DNA from: Podaxis mareebaensis
Taxonomy: Eukaryota; Basidiomycota; Agaricomycetes; Agaricales; Agaricaceae
NCBI GenBank assembly: GCA_018524725.1
Contig: JAEUWP010000527.1
Location: forward strand, 99,468-163,467
Length of the DNA: 64,000 nt
Direction of reading: 5' to 3'
Part shown: piece after piece, positions 1-10,494 of the stretch
Layout of the letters: every line of letters starts with the position of its first letter
Numbering within the stretch: the first letter of the stretch is position 1
Program-made: the position numbers and the translations under genes
Notes under the pieces: generated by a model
The model's database searches: none
Told to the model about the DNA's origin: nothing
The model's input: only the letters and a program-made list of their open reading frames with translations

Positions 1-312
1 GGACCTAGCCTATTTCTAGTTCCAACTTCATTTCTATTCTTGTCTTGTCTCCATTCTGTAGTTACATGTCTCTGATTGACTTTTGGACTCAGTACTACAT
101 CATCATACTTTCCTGATTAGGACTTTAGATATAGAGCTTAAATAGCTGCCTGTGTACTGGAAGCACAAGCTTCCAATATTCTAAAATCTCAAAGTCTTAA
201 ATCTCACTCATATCCTCTTGCCTTTGAGATTGATGTTAGTTGACAATCAGTGTGGTAGTAAACTTTCTATTGGTCTTATTCTCAACTGATAGAAGTTTGA
301 CCTCAAAGTGTA
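1..312. repeat. Decayed repeat flanking the first half-LINE
   Basis: No gene is seen. Roughly the first 140 bases match 10,360-10,490: both contain the same order of words around 'tgattgac', 'ttagtactacat' and 'ttaggac', with scattered transitions. The stretch is therefore a second copy of the 3' flank of the uncharacterised pseudogene ending at 10,246. The remaining 170 bases are AT-rich with nothing recognisable. Confidence 0.55.
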
Positions 313-327
313 CTTAATTGGATACTT
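313..327. repeat. Target-site duplication, left side of half-LINE copy 1
   Basis: The 15-mer cttaattggatactt here matches cttaattggacactt at 9,309-9,323 with one T/C transition. It sits directly against the A/T-rich tail of a minus-strand LINE-type element, and its partner sits directly against that element's 5' end. This is what target-primed reverse transcription leaves. Confidence 0.8.
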
Positions 328-550
328 TTTTATTTTTATTTTTTATTCCACAGTTTATTGCAATAGACCTAGTCTACTACAAAAGGGTGCATGATAGTAG
401 TCCCATCAGATAAGAGAAAAGGGAAAGAAAGAAAAGAAAATAGGTGCCATGAACAACATGAATGAAAAGGTTTCAAAGTTAAATGTAGCTAGACAAAAAC
501 TGAAGAGTCCATACTGAATACATTGATGTGGCTGCTTGCACTTGTCTTGA

Positions 551-783
551 CTAATCCTTATGACTCTCACCTCAAGAGGCAAAGGCTTTCTTGGCTGAAG
601 CAGAGGCTGCATCACATTGGTATTGGCCTTGAATCCACTTATGGTCAAAGTGATGTCACTAGTATGGGCACTGGCAGTCATTGGAAGGATGGGCACCTGA
701 GCAGTTGAGGCATCAAGGAGAGTGAGGGTGGGGATCACCTGCCAGAGTGGGGGGAATGGGAGGAGTTGCTTTGGGGTTGCCCT
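551..783 (-). pseudogene. Half-LINE copy 1 ORF1, C-terminal part
   Basis: In minus-strand translation this reads the last zinc knuckle of an ORF1 nucleic-acid-binding protein, CLNCSGAHPSNDC (C-x2-C-x4-H-x4-C), followed by a short basic tail and a TAG at 551-553. The matching knuckle in copy 2 is CTNCLGTHPSNNC. The reading frame is broken by TGA and TAG codons. It continues the N-terminal part found at 7,685-9,257, from which it is separated by the nested LINE. In LINEs, ORF1 proteins bind element RNA. This one is not functional. Confidence 0.65.
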
Positions 784-799
784 TGCAACACCCAGCCAT
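784..799. repeat. Target-site duplication, 3' side of LINE-A
   Basis: tgcaacacccagccat here and tgcaatgcccagccat at 7,669-7,684 differ only as CA versus TG at one dinucleotide, which is what an ancestral CG gives when each copy loses a different cytosine. The repeat abuts the poly(T) of the minus-strand LINE. Confidence 0.8.
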
Positions 800-1129
800 T
801 TTTTTTTTATATCAACATTTATTGCACTAGACTAGTTAATACAAACAGGTGTGCAATAGCAGTCCCAAGTACCAAATCCAAAAGAAACAGAGAGAGAGAG
901 GAGAGAGATAAAGAAGAGAAGAGGAGTGAGGGAGCTAGTGACAAGATAACCAACACAGAATAAGTTGTACAGCTAATCAAACAGAGAGAGAGAAAAGAGA
1001 TGAAATTGAAGAGGTATGAGAAGAGGGAGCTAGCTATGGGGCAAGTGTAAATAGTGGAGGAAAAGAAATGATCCTTTAATGAACATCTGGAGTGCCATGT
1101 AAAGTGAGCCTCTCTTGTCAAATAAGCCA

Positions 1130-4100
1130 TCAAGTGTTATAGTCCTCAAATGTGACTGGTCCTTGTATCTGGTCAGCAAAGGAAAATGCTGCTGGGTTTT
1201 CATGGAGGAATTCAATTAACCAGTAGATATTAGAATGAATACCTAGCAGTCTGTGATAGAGGGGACAATGGTATATGATGTGGTCCCAAGTTTCAAGTTC
1301 CTCACCACATGGGCAGGAGGTAATATAGCACCCTGGGAAAAAGCATTGTCTGAAGGAGCCAATGGGGGTGTGGTTGGTCACACAGTGAGTAAAGCATGTG
1401 CATAAATTGGGATCAGTTCTGAGGCCTGTAAAGAGCCAAGTACCACCTTTGGCATATTTGGGTTCCAATGGTTGGTCCATGGGATTGGTAAGTGGGAGCC
1501 AGTTATGGCCCCAATATTTGGGAACATTCATTTTCTGCCTCCAGAGAGCAAGGCATTTGTTAGTGTAATGATTTCAAATATGACCAATAGAGGTGCAGAT
1601 AGGGAACCATGGATTGTTGGGCATGCACAACAACTTGGCAAGGTTGTGTGCTTGGAAGTGAACCAACCATTTTTCAGAGGATAGGACAGACTAGAAATGG
1701 ATATTGTTGAGGGGGGAGGAGGACAACCACTCTCAGAGAAGAGGTATGACTGCTAGAGCATCCTTGTGAGCACTGTGGGGGCCATAGCTAAAAAGAAGTT
1801 TTGCAGAGGAGATAGAGTCTGAAGAAGGAAATGGAAGAACAGTTGTGAGAAATGGCAAGAGAGATAGAAGAGAAGAGACTGAGACAGATAACATATGATT
1901 CAGCATCAGAAGAGGTAACTTCCCTGCAGGGGTGGACAGAAGAAGAAAGAATATCAGAGGAAGAAGAGCCAAAGATGAGAAAAGCAGAGGTCACAGAAAG
2001 ATGAGAATTGTTGGGAACTGAACCATCAGAAGAAACTACTAATGAAACTGGAGATGAGAAAGAAGAGTCCCTAACTACATTAAGAGACTGTATATATCAA
2101 GCTTTTACATTATTATCAGCAGGAGTGGGACATTGGTGGAAGTGAATTTGGGTATCAAAATGATCAACTAGATGCTGACCAGGTTTGGTGCTGGGGTGAA
2201 GGCAATTGAATCAGTCTGAAACAAGTTGGGCATCAGATACAAAATCTAATGCTGTGGACTGATTTTTTGTAGAGTGCACATCAAGAGGGTTAACATCATG
2301 TGTGAGGATTTTGAGAGGATGGGAGGGCAGAACAGTTTGGAAGTGAAGAGAGCAATGTTTGGCAAGTTTGAAAAGGTAGAGTTGGATGGGTATGAGGCCA
2401 GTAATAGCCTCTATTCCACTTGTGGGAGTTGTGCAAAATGCACCAGTGATCCAAAGGGCTGCAGACCATTGCATTTGTTGTAGTTGTTTAATGAGACCAT
2501 GATAACAGCTATTGCAATTAAACCATAACTGGAATCCATATATGGCAATGGAAACTATACATGACCAATATAGAAGATGTTTATGGAGGGGGATAATTCT
2601 CAGATGGAGTTGCCAAGTAAATGCATGCATTTGACAGTGGATAGCACCTTGGTAGAGTAATATCAGATGTGTTCTTTGAAAGAGAGTGCCCAGTCAAAGT
2701 AAAAGCCCAAGTACCAAAGGTGGCACTTAGGCTTGAAGACAAGTTGGCCATCAATCAGATGGTTGATGACAACATTTGGATCAGGTTCTGCCCAAGGGCA
2801 GTTAGAGAAGTGGAAGGTCTCAGTCTTGTTGTATTCCAGAGTGAGACCCATGGAGGTCAGTATGCATTCACAGTCTAGGTAGATGGAGGCAAGTAATTTA
2901 CAGTTAGTATGTATAGAGTCTGATTGAACAATGATTAATCCATCATCTACAAAGGAGAGTAGTTTACAATGAGTGTCATTGGAAAATTTATGAATGAATG
3001 GAGAGAGATATAGGGCTGTTAATATAGGAGAAAGAGCTGATCCTTGACCTATACCTATGGAGGCAGGGAATGGGGGTGAGAGGTTATTGTTCCATGAATA
3101 AGTGGTAAAATGACTAACTAGATAGTCTGTGAAAAAGGGAAACTATCAAGGAATGAAAGCTATGTCTTTTAAGAATCTCAATTAAAAGAGAATGATTAAT
3201 AGAGGGAAAGAATTGAGCAACATCAAAAGCAAGAACACTCATTTTAAGGTTCCTTTTCCATCCAGAATGAACAAGATGAATGATGAAGACACCAGCATCT
3301 TCTATGGACTGATGTATGATACCACTGAACTGCAGGGGGTGAACTAAATCAAATTGGGTGGCTTTAAATTGGAGCTGATTAGATATCATTTTCTCAATAA
3401 GTTTGCTGAGAGTGTTGAGGAGGATGATAGGCTGGAACATTTTTGGCATCAAATAATGTAGTTTATTTGGTTTTGGGATGATAACCAAAGTGGATGTCTT
3501 AAAGTATTCTAGTCAGGTGTGATACCTAATACAAGTGGAAGTGAATAAAGTGAAATTTGATTTGATGTCATCATTGGACATGAGGAATTTGACATGGGCC
3601 CACAACAGATGATCTGGGCCTGGAGCAGAGGAATTAGCACACAGCATGAGAGTATCTGTCAGTTCTCTTGTAGAAAAAGGGGGCCAAGATTGTTCCTCTT
3701 GATCTGGAGCAAAAGTGGCTGTGTTAAGGTCAACAGGGTGATTAGATGCTGCATTGTATGTTTTATCAAGTGCTCTCTATAGCCTTTCTGGTTTGTCACA
3801 CAGTTGCCCCTTGTGGAGGATGGATTGGGAGGGGGGAAGGTTGCATTTCTTCACCCATGACATAAGGTCCCAAGATCTCCATTTTTCTCTGGAGATCTTG
3901 GGGATTTTATAGTCAAAGAAGACTCATTTGGCTTTTCTAGTAGTGTGCCTGAAATTTGACCAGTTGTGCTTTGCTCTATGAGTATTAAATGCCTGGGGGG
4001 AGTCAGAGCATTGTTTGTTCTACCAGGGTTTGGATTGTTGGCAGATTTTGACTTCAATGGTGTTTGCATTCCATTCCTCTGAGATAATAGAGAGGATAGA

Positions 4101-5008
4101 TGATACATATTTGTCGACATCATCAGCTGATGTAATGGTGGTGGGGATGGATTTGATGTGCCTGGAACAGTTGTATAGAAAGACTGCTTCTTCTTTGGAG
4201 TCTCTGGGAATTGTACACTTGATTGTGATGGGATGAGGTGTCATAGGAAGGGGAATATGTGTGAGGAGCAGAACATGACCAGATTTGGATCTCCAATCAT
4301 GTTTATACAAATGGGTGGGAGCTAGGAGGCCTTCTGGGGATATGGCAAAGATCAGGTTGATGACTGTCTCAGATTTGTTAGGATCATCTGGGTAGTGTGT
4401 GGCAGAGAAGGAGGTTGGAGATGATCAGGTGAGTCTGATTGAGTCCATGATGTCTACCAAAAGGTTTGCACAGACTGAGTGATAAAACACTTTAGGATCC
4501 CAGTCAGGTGGTCTTGTATTGAAGTCTCCTCTGGCGAAGAGGATGTTGTTAGGGAAAGAATGGATGCATGATTCAAGAAAGTCTATAGAAGAAGAGTCAT
4601 GTGATTCAAAGTAACAATTAAGGAAGTATTGTTTACTTGGAATGGAAAGTGAGAACATTTGGAAGTCTGGAGATAATATAATGTTCAGGTGGATAATGGG
4701 GTTTAAAGATTGAAGGGAGTTATGAACATATGTAAGTACCCTTGGCTTGGAAATAGATTGATAAAGAAGTAATAACCAATCTTTATGAATAGGCAGCCCT
4801 TCTATCAGATCTCCTTCAGAGGTCAATGTGGATGGGATGTTGCAAATGAACCTAAAAGCAGATTCTTGTATGCATAAGATATGAATGTCTTCAGAAGAGG
4901 AGAGTTTAAGGGGAATTCCACAGTAGTCCAGTTTTTTTGTACATTAAATAAACAGATTGAAATGTTATTTAAAGAAAAAGCACTATTCAGATAAGATTGT
5001 TCAGACAT
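1130..5008 (-). pseudogene. LINE-A ORF2 (endonuclease, reverse transcriptase, RNase H)
   Basis: Starts with ATG at 5,008-5,006, inside the end of ORF1: the sequence ATGTCTGA holds the ORF2 start and the ORF1 stop. In order along the minus strand, an endonuclease-like start containing CIQES is followed by the palm segment LAFDVAQFFPSINH near 3,230-3,190 and the catalytic box FVDDG near 2,965-2,940. Next come the thumb text LGFYFDWALSFKEH, an RNase H region (SSDAESY, then SDSISSAK, near 1,900-1,770), and finally CPCGEELETWDHIIYHC near 1,290-1,340, a C-C-H-C knuckle. The RNase H segment aligns with TAPDAELF and WTDSLASAK of LINE-B. Numerous TGA and other stops plus several frameshifts break the frame. 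Confidence 0.8.
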
Positions 5009-7577
5009 TTACTGCTCTAGCATTGAAATTAGCCTTGGCCTTCTCTGTTTTTGACTCCTTGAGTTTATTGATAATCCATTCTTTGTCATATTGATGACAG
5101 AAGAATGAGCATTTGTCACTATTCACATGGTGTTCCTTAGAGCCACATGACAAACAGTTGAAGGAAGTTCTATAGAGACATTCCTTGATATTGGCAGAGG
5201 TAGGGGGGTGGGGGTTGGGGCTGACCTTGCCATGACAGTAGTATCCATTGCAGCAATAGTTGTCAGTGTGGTGGGGATCACTACATATAGTGCACCTAGG
5301 ATTGCACACTTTGCAAAGATGGGTGGGGTGACCCCACCTCTAGCATCAGTTACACAGAGGGCTAGCTACCCTCATGCTTGCACTTTGAAAAGTACACACT
5401 CTATTCTTGAAGAGAATGGTGTGATTGATGTATAGTTTCACCCTAGAGGCAGTCTGGAAATCCCACAAATCAAAGAAAAGAATGGCCAAGTCTGAATGGG
5501 GGGAAACACAGCAGAGATGGGGTTTGCCCACAAGATGGTTATTTGCCCACAAGATGGTTAGCAATATCAGTGTAGGGGGAGGTGTCAATGGTGGGTTTGA
5601 TGTCATCCATGGTGTAGGGTGTATCATCCTCCTTAAAGTATAGGAGGTTGGTTAGTTTTATGAAGGATTTAGACATTGGAAGTGAGGGGACAATGGTGTT
5701 TCTGATGTCAGGGGAGGCAAAGGCTGATCTGTTAGAGTTGATAATGCTTTCTTAATGGCTGTGAGTTCAGTTTCAAATGTGACTGAACTAGTGTTGAGCC
5801 AGAGGGTATGCTCATTCTTCTTTGCTGACTTGACATGAAGAGAGAGGTTCTTTTGATAAAGTTCATTGTTACAGCAACAAACAACAAGGTCAAGAGATGT
5901 AACCATGAGGTAAGTGAAAGTGTCATTAAAGGGAATGACAACATTTTTACAAGATGGTCCCTGAGTGGCCTTAGGTTGTAAAGAGGGGTGAGAAGGGGGG
6001 GAGGATTTGGGGGGGAAAGATTTGATATCACTGGAATTATGAAGGAAGTTGATAATGTTGATCAGTGACATATTGGGGAATTGGTTTTGAAGAGCTGCAT
6101 ATTTTTGAAGCTCATCCACCTTAAGGGGGGTTTGAAAAGCTGCCTTGGAGTATAATGACCTCTGAGTGGAAGGGGAGGGAGCACCAGACCTGTACTAAGG
6201 TTTGATGGCTTGGTTAATGGGAGGGGGGGTGGAGAAAGGAGGAGAAGGATGAGGAGGAGAGTTGGGAGCCTTGGAAGGAAAGGTGGGGGCTATGATAGGC
6301 TTATGCTGAACAGGGACAGCTATCATTTTGTGAGGTGCCCAGTGCCTGGTGACTGTAGACCAAGAGCTGGGGTTAGAGTTAGCCTTCTCCAGACTGAAAG
6401 TCTTGGGGATGGCTTGAGGGGTGATGGTTGAAGGAGGAGGGAGCATATCAGCATCTATGTTAGAAAATGATGACTCACCTGGTTTATTTGTATCAGTAGG
6501 AGGGAGGCATGAAAGGGTGATTGCATGAGCAGTATCTTTTTTGAATTGTGAATCTGAGTCCTGGAGAAACCCAGTGGCATCTTTGGGGAAAGGGGAAGAT
6601 ACTGCTAGTGCTTTTTCAGCCCAGCATTTGAGTCAATGACCAGTGGACATGGGAGTAGGGGTGGGGGAGAGGGTGTGAGCTGGAGGGAATTGCATGGAGA
6701 TAGCATTATAAAGATGGATGTTGAGGCTACCATAGGGGACTGACTTGTTGTGCAGTTGTTCAGAGTGCACAATGGTTTGCATAATATTGATAAGGTGGGG
6801 GGTGCCTTCAAAAATAGAGAGGTCACTATTGTTGGCCCAGGTAGTGAGCTAGCTGGAGGTAAAGCTAAGAAGCACTGTGAGGATGTTGAGTCCCTTAGTG
6901 TCTTTTATATTTGTGATGTCTATTTTTTGGATGGCATTACCAATAGCATTATGGATTGCTGACCAATCCATTCCATGGGGCAGCTGCACATCAACATGAG
7001 GTTGTATGCAGAGAGGAGGGGAGATAGGAGTGAAGGTGGGGAGAGAGGGGAGGGGGTCTGACAGTTGAGATTTGTCCCAGGCAGCTCCTGGGGTAGGGGG
7101 AATGAAGCTGTATGATGAGGTGATGGCTTGAGAAGGAGTAAGGATGTGATGAGATAATGGGGCAAGTTTGGGGGAGAGGTCAATTTCCTTGCAAACTGGC
7201 ACAAGGGATGGATGGATTGAGTGAGGAGTGGAGAGGCCTTGAGAGCCTTCTTCATCACTTTGATCATTTTCTTTAGTGCTGTGGACTGAGGAAGTGGCAT
7301 CATCATCATTGTTAACTTTTAGACTTTTCCTGACTTGAGTAGCCAGAACATTGTCAGTGGACATGGTACACTTGGTACTGATAGAAGGAGAAGGTGAAGG
7401 GGGCTTGTGAATAAAGTTTTCTCTATTCTCAATCCTAGTGAATGGTCCCTCAGATGCTTTACAAGGTTGTATAGTAGAGGGTGCTATACTAGTGCTCAAA
7501 TGGCAATGAGAAATTCTGGATCCAACTTTCTTCAGAATACCTCCAAAGCCTCCAGAAGAGTCCTTGGAGCTTGACAT
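5001..7577 (-). pseudogene. LINE-A ORF1 (RNA-binding protein with zinc knuckles)
   Basis: The frame opens with MSSSKDSSGGFGGILKK at 7,577 and stays open for 242 codons to a TAG at 6,849. It is then traceable in pieces to a TGA at 5,003-5,001. The N-terminal two-thirds is low-complexity, rich in Ser, Pro and Thr. The C-terminal third has several Cys/His clusters, including CNPRCTICSDPHHTDNYCC and CLSCGSKEHHVNSDKC near 5,290-5,100, typical of LINE ORF1 nucleic-acid-binding proteins. The C-terminus overlaps the ORF2 start by eight bases. It is broken by stops at about 6,849, 6,640 and 6,195 and by frame changes near 5,640. Confidence 0.7.
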
Positions 7578-7668
7578 GGCAGTTAGAATGGGTTTTATTC
7601 TTTTTCTGAGCTATGAATAACTGTTCCACTGAGATGATGGTAGTGGTTACTGGAAAAGGAAGGGTGTA

Positions 7669-7684
7669 TGCAATGCCCAGCCAT
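7669..7684. repeat. Target-site duplication, 5' side of LINE-A
   Basis: tgcaatgcccagccat is the partner of 784-799. The half-LINE sequence resumes immediately to the right (atggagtggtgaaagg), which fixes the LINE-A 5' end at 7,668. Confidence 0.8.
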
Positions 7685-9257
7685 GGAGTGGTGAAAGGCC
7701 TCAGAGTGAGGTCTCCCATAGAGAGGATACTTGGGCATACAAGTACAACAAGCATTAGAAGGGTGACCCTAGTACCAGCAGTACTGACACTGAGGTGTGC
7801 CAGTGTAGGTGCAAGCCCCTTTGATGAGACAGGATGCACCATTTATCATGATGTGCCTGTTGATGAGGGAGGCAGCAAGGGTGCTGCATTGGGAGTCAAC
7901 CAAATCAATCCACATGGTGGCAGTATCAGACTTGGCAGAGTTACAGACAATGTGCATATGGTGCATGTCAGAAGAGGGGAAGGAGGGAGAGGCTGAAGCC
8001 TCAGTCTTGACTTGATCAGCTGTAAGGGTAAACCCATTGGCTGTGAAGAAAGGAACATTCACAATCTTGATGAAGGATTGGGACACAGGGAGGGTGATAG
8101 AAGCACTTTTGAGCATAGAGGGAAGTGAGGCAGGAATAGTGTCTAGATCTATCTGGGAGAGAACACCACTTGTAGAGAAGGTGATGATGCCAGAGTGAAA
8201 GTGGCCAGAGTTAACAACAAGTACTAACTTGGCCCAGGTAAGCACTTGGTTGAAGCACATGATTAGGGATTGGAGGGAGACACAGGTGCTAGCTAGGTTG
8301 CCAGTACTAGTGTTTAGGAAAAATTGCTGCTGGGTGGGGCCTTGAGTGGCAAAGTATGACTTGTGCCATGTGGAGGGGTTAGGGCCAGAGGGGCCAGACT
8401 TGGTGTCACATAAGGGAGGTTTGGGCCTTGTCATATGGGGGTGGAAGGGCATGTGAGGGAGGTCTGGGCCTATCACATGGAGTGGGAGTCACAGAGAGGG
8501 GCTAGAAAGGCACCAGAGCCTAGGTTGAGGGTTGGGGAGCAGGTGCTGGTTGTGTATCTGTTATTGCTGAGTCAGTCATTCTATGGAATGACTCATGTTT
8601 GCCATATGTCTTATAGGCATTGAATAACAAAGCAGTTATGCTGCCTGGAGAGGAGGGATTGGCCCAAGTCAGAGAGACATGGTTGTGAAATGCACCTTTG
8701 GCCTCAAGGAACCTGATGAGTTTACAAAGGGTAGTGTAAGTGTGTTGGTCATTGCTTGGTTTAACTTCTTCTCAAGAGAGACCTTGAATTTCTTTATGAA
8801 AACTATCTAAAAGTTCCATAATGGTGAGGGCATTGTCTGTATTGTTGTCCATGACCTTGGCAGAGGAGTCAAATGGGAGGGTAGAGGGAGTAGCTTTAGG
8901 CATCTACTACTCAAAGGAAGAGGAGACAGGGAGATTGAGCTCCATGTCAGAAGAGGACCTGCTCTGGAGATGCCCAGTAGCATGCCTGGATGATGATGAA
9001 GGGGAGGGGGTTTCCAGCTCAGGTGTTGCCCAAGAGGTTTGCTGCCACTCTTGTTGTGGAGGGGTTGAGGGAATCCAACTGTTAGGGTTGGAGGGAGTAT
9101 GTATACCAAGACAGTTTGCCTCATCTATGGTCATGTTCTTGAACCACTTGTGATTGTATTGGTTCACTTCTTCTTGTTGGCAGTCAGCTTCACAATCTCT
9201 GGCCACCTGGGGAGTCTTAGGTATAATAGAAGGGCTTTTGCCTTTGCAATGACCCAT
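7685..9257 (-). pseudogene. Half-LINE copy 1 ORF1, N-terminal and central part
   Basis: ATG at 9,257 opens MGHCKGKSPSIIPKTPQ, the same opening as copy 2 (whose start codon is ATA). The frame passes through stop codons and a shift and resumes as a 235-codon open stretch at 8,476-7,769. That stretch contains SLINRHIMINGASCLIKG and then CQYCW, the first Cys of a knuckle region. It aligns with ORF1 of LINE-B (SLINRTIQIFGQLCCI, then CQCCWRWGHP), so the half-LINE ORF1 is a genuine relative of LINE ORF1. The remainder of the protein lies at 551-783, beyond the nested LINE-A. Confidence 0.7.
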
Positions 9258-9308
9258 AGTGATGAGTGCTTAACCACAATGATAGTGGTTACTGGAAGAG
9301 AAAGGTTG

Positions 9309-9323
9309 CTTAATTGGACACTT
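9309..9323. repeat. Target-site duplication, right side of half-LINE copy 1
   Basis: cttaattggacactt is the partner of 313-327, directly outside the element's 5' end. Confidence 0.8.
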
Positions 9324-10246
9324 GCCTTGCTACCTACTTACTGTCATCCTTCTTGGTAGATCCTAGTACTTGCAAACCATCTACTAAGATAGCTGCCCCC
9401 TAGCTTAAGCATAGGTGACTGGTGATAAGGACCACCCTAACAGAAGCAGAGGTGGAGATGTTGGCAGGAAAGACAGAGAGGCAGAAGAAAAGAAAGATGA
9501 GGAAAGCTGAGAAGGAATGGAAACTGTAGGAGATGGAAGAGGCAGAGCAGAGACAAGTAGAAGAGGTGTTATGAACTTGCCCTAACCATCCCACACCAAT
9601 GTTATCCACAACACTCTTATCCATGAACTCAGCCTCCCCAATGCCTCTCAAGGCACTACTACCAATACTACTGACTCTGCCAGTAACTTGACTCACTATC
9701 AGAATGAAGCCTTCACCAATTGACAACTGCCTGGCCATGCATCCTTATTCTCTGAAGACTGGCCAATGCCTGGCCCTTTATACTGGAGAGTCAATCATAT
9801 TCCTTCATTCATACATGATGTACCCACCAAAAGTCATCCTTCATATTATCAAATATGAAGTCACACATGGACTCTACTTTTAAAAAGTAGAAGTCTATCA
9901 TATTGATCCTAACTCTGAGAATCTGCCATCCATTCCTCTATGGTGTACCCAACTCCCTCTACTCTTCAGCATTGACTCCAATATCCCTGGTATTGATGAA
10001 TCACCCTCAGAAGAACCTACCATTGCTCCACCTCTACCTCCTCCTTACCTGCCTCCCTACATCACTACAGATATCTCCTCCTCATCATCATTATTACAGT
10101 CACCATGCCACAGTCTTATGGCTGAGTCAGATTCTTCTGGCTCCCCACTCATTAGGAACTTCACTGTTCCCTCCTCTGCTTCATCCCCTGGCTTATTTAC
10201 CTCTGATTCTTCTGATGGACAATTTCATCTAGACTTAGACTTGTAG
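9324..10246 (+). pseudogene. Uncharacterised ORF remnant
   Basis: I do not recognise the family. In one plus-strand frame the first part (about 9,414-9,560) is a highly charged helix of the type EAEVEMLAGKTERQKKRKM with EMEEAEQRQVEEV, probably a coiled coil. After a few stops the frame runs as VEVYHIDPNSENLPSIPLW and an acidic, Pro/Ser-rich tail ending FHLDLDL and TAG at 10,244-10,246. No Met-initiated long frame exists and no zinc, RT or transposase motif is visible. Its 3' flank is repeated at 1-140, so it is multi-copy and probably part of another mobile element. It could be the N-terminal region of a gypsy polyprotein, but nothing proves that. Confidence 0.4.
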
Positions 10247-10494
10247 TATACACCTCTTGTCTATTGATCAGGATGTATGGACAATATCTCTTAGTATTAC
10301 TGCTCATCTTCTCTCTCTCTCTAACTCTCTTAACAACTCATCTCATACTATTTCTGGACTTGATCTATTTCTAGCCCTTTAGTCTACTTCTATTTTTGCC
10401 TCATCTCCACTCCATAGTTATGTATTTCTGATTGACCTTGGACTTAGTACTACATTGTCATAGCTTCCCAATTAGGACCTTAGATGTAGTACTT
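10247..10494. repeat. Repeat matching the start of the window
   Basis: No coding capacity. A short CT-microsatellite (about 10,310-10,325) is followed by roughly 130 bases matching 1-140. The half-LINE copy 2 begins inside this repeat. Confidence 0.5.

Larger units (their letters stand above)
800..7668 (-). mobile_element. LINE-A, near-complete non-LTR retrotransposon
   Basis: Minus-strand non-LTR retrotransposon of 6,869 bp: a short 5' UTR (7,578-7,668), ORF1 (7,577-5,001), ORF2 (5,008-1,130), a 3' UTR rich in pyrimidine runs on the coding strand (about 850-1,050), and a poly(A) tail seen as T's at 800-808. ORF2 shows AP-endonuclease, reverse transcriptase, RNase H and a C-terminal zinc-binding motif. 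That set and order suit the I/Tad group of LINEs, which includes the fungal Tad elements. It is inserted into half-LINE copy 1 with a 16-bp target duplication. Many stops and frameshifts show it is dead. Confidence 0.85.
328..9308 (-). mobile_element. Half-LINE copy 1 (ORF1-only LINE relative), split by LINE-A
   Basis: Minus-strand element whose two parts (328-783 and 7,685-9,308) join across a nested LINE at 800-7,668, giving about 2.1 kb. It has a 5' end like LINE-A (a pyrimidine run then agtaaccac, near 9,275-9,308), an ORF1 with zinc knuckles, and then directly the LINE-A type 3' UTR ending in an AATAAA-like motif and an A-rich tail near 328-350. No ORF2 lies between ORF1 and the 3' UTR. 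The second copy at 10,495-12,555 has the same architecture, so this is a family design and not a single deletion. A 15-bp target duplication flanks the whole composite. Confidence 0.75.

Noticed and set aside
9903..10232. 110-codon plus-strand ORF
   Set aside because: Composition (Leu/His/Pro-rich) is that of a shadow frame. The neighbouring frame reads the more protein-like VEVYHIDPNSENLP text through to TAG at 10,246.
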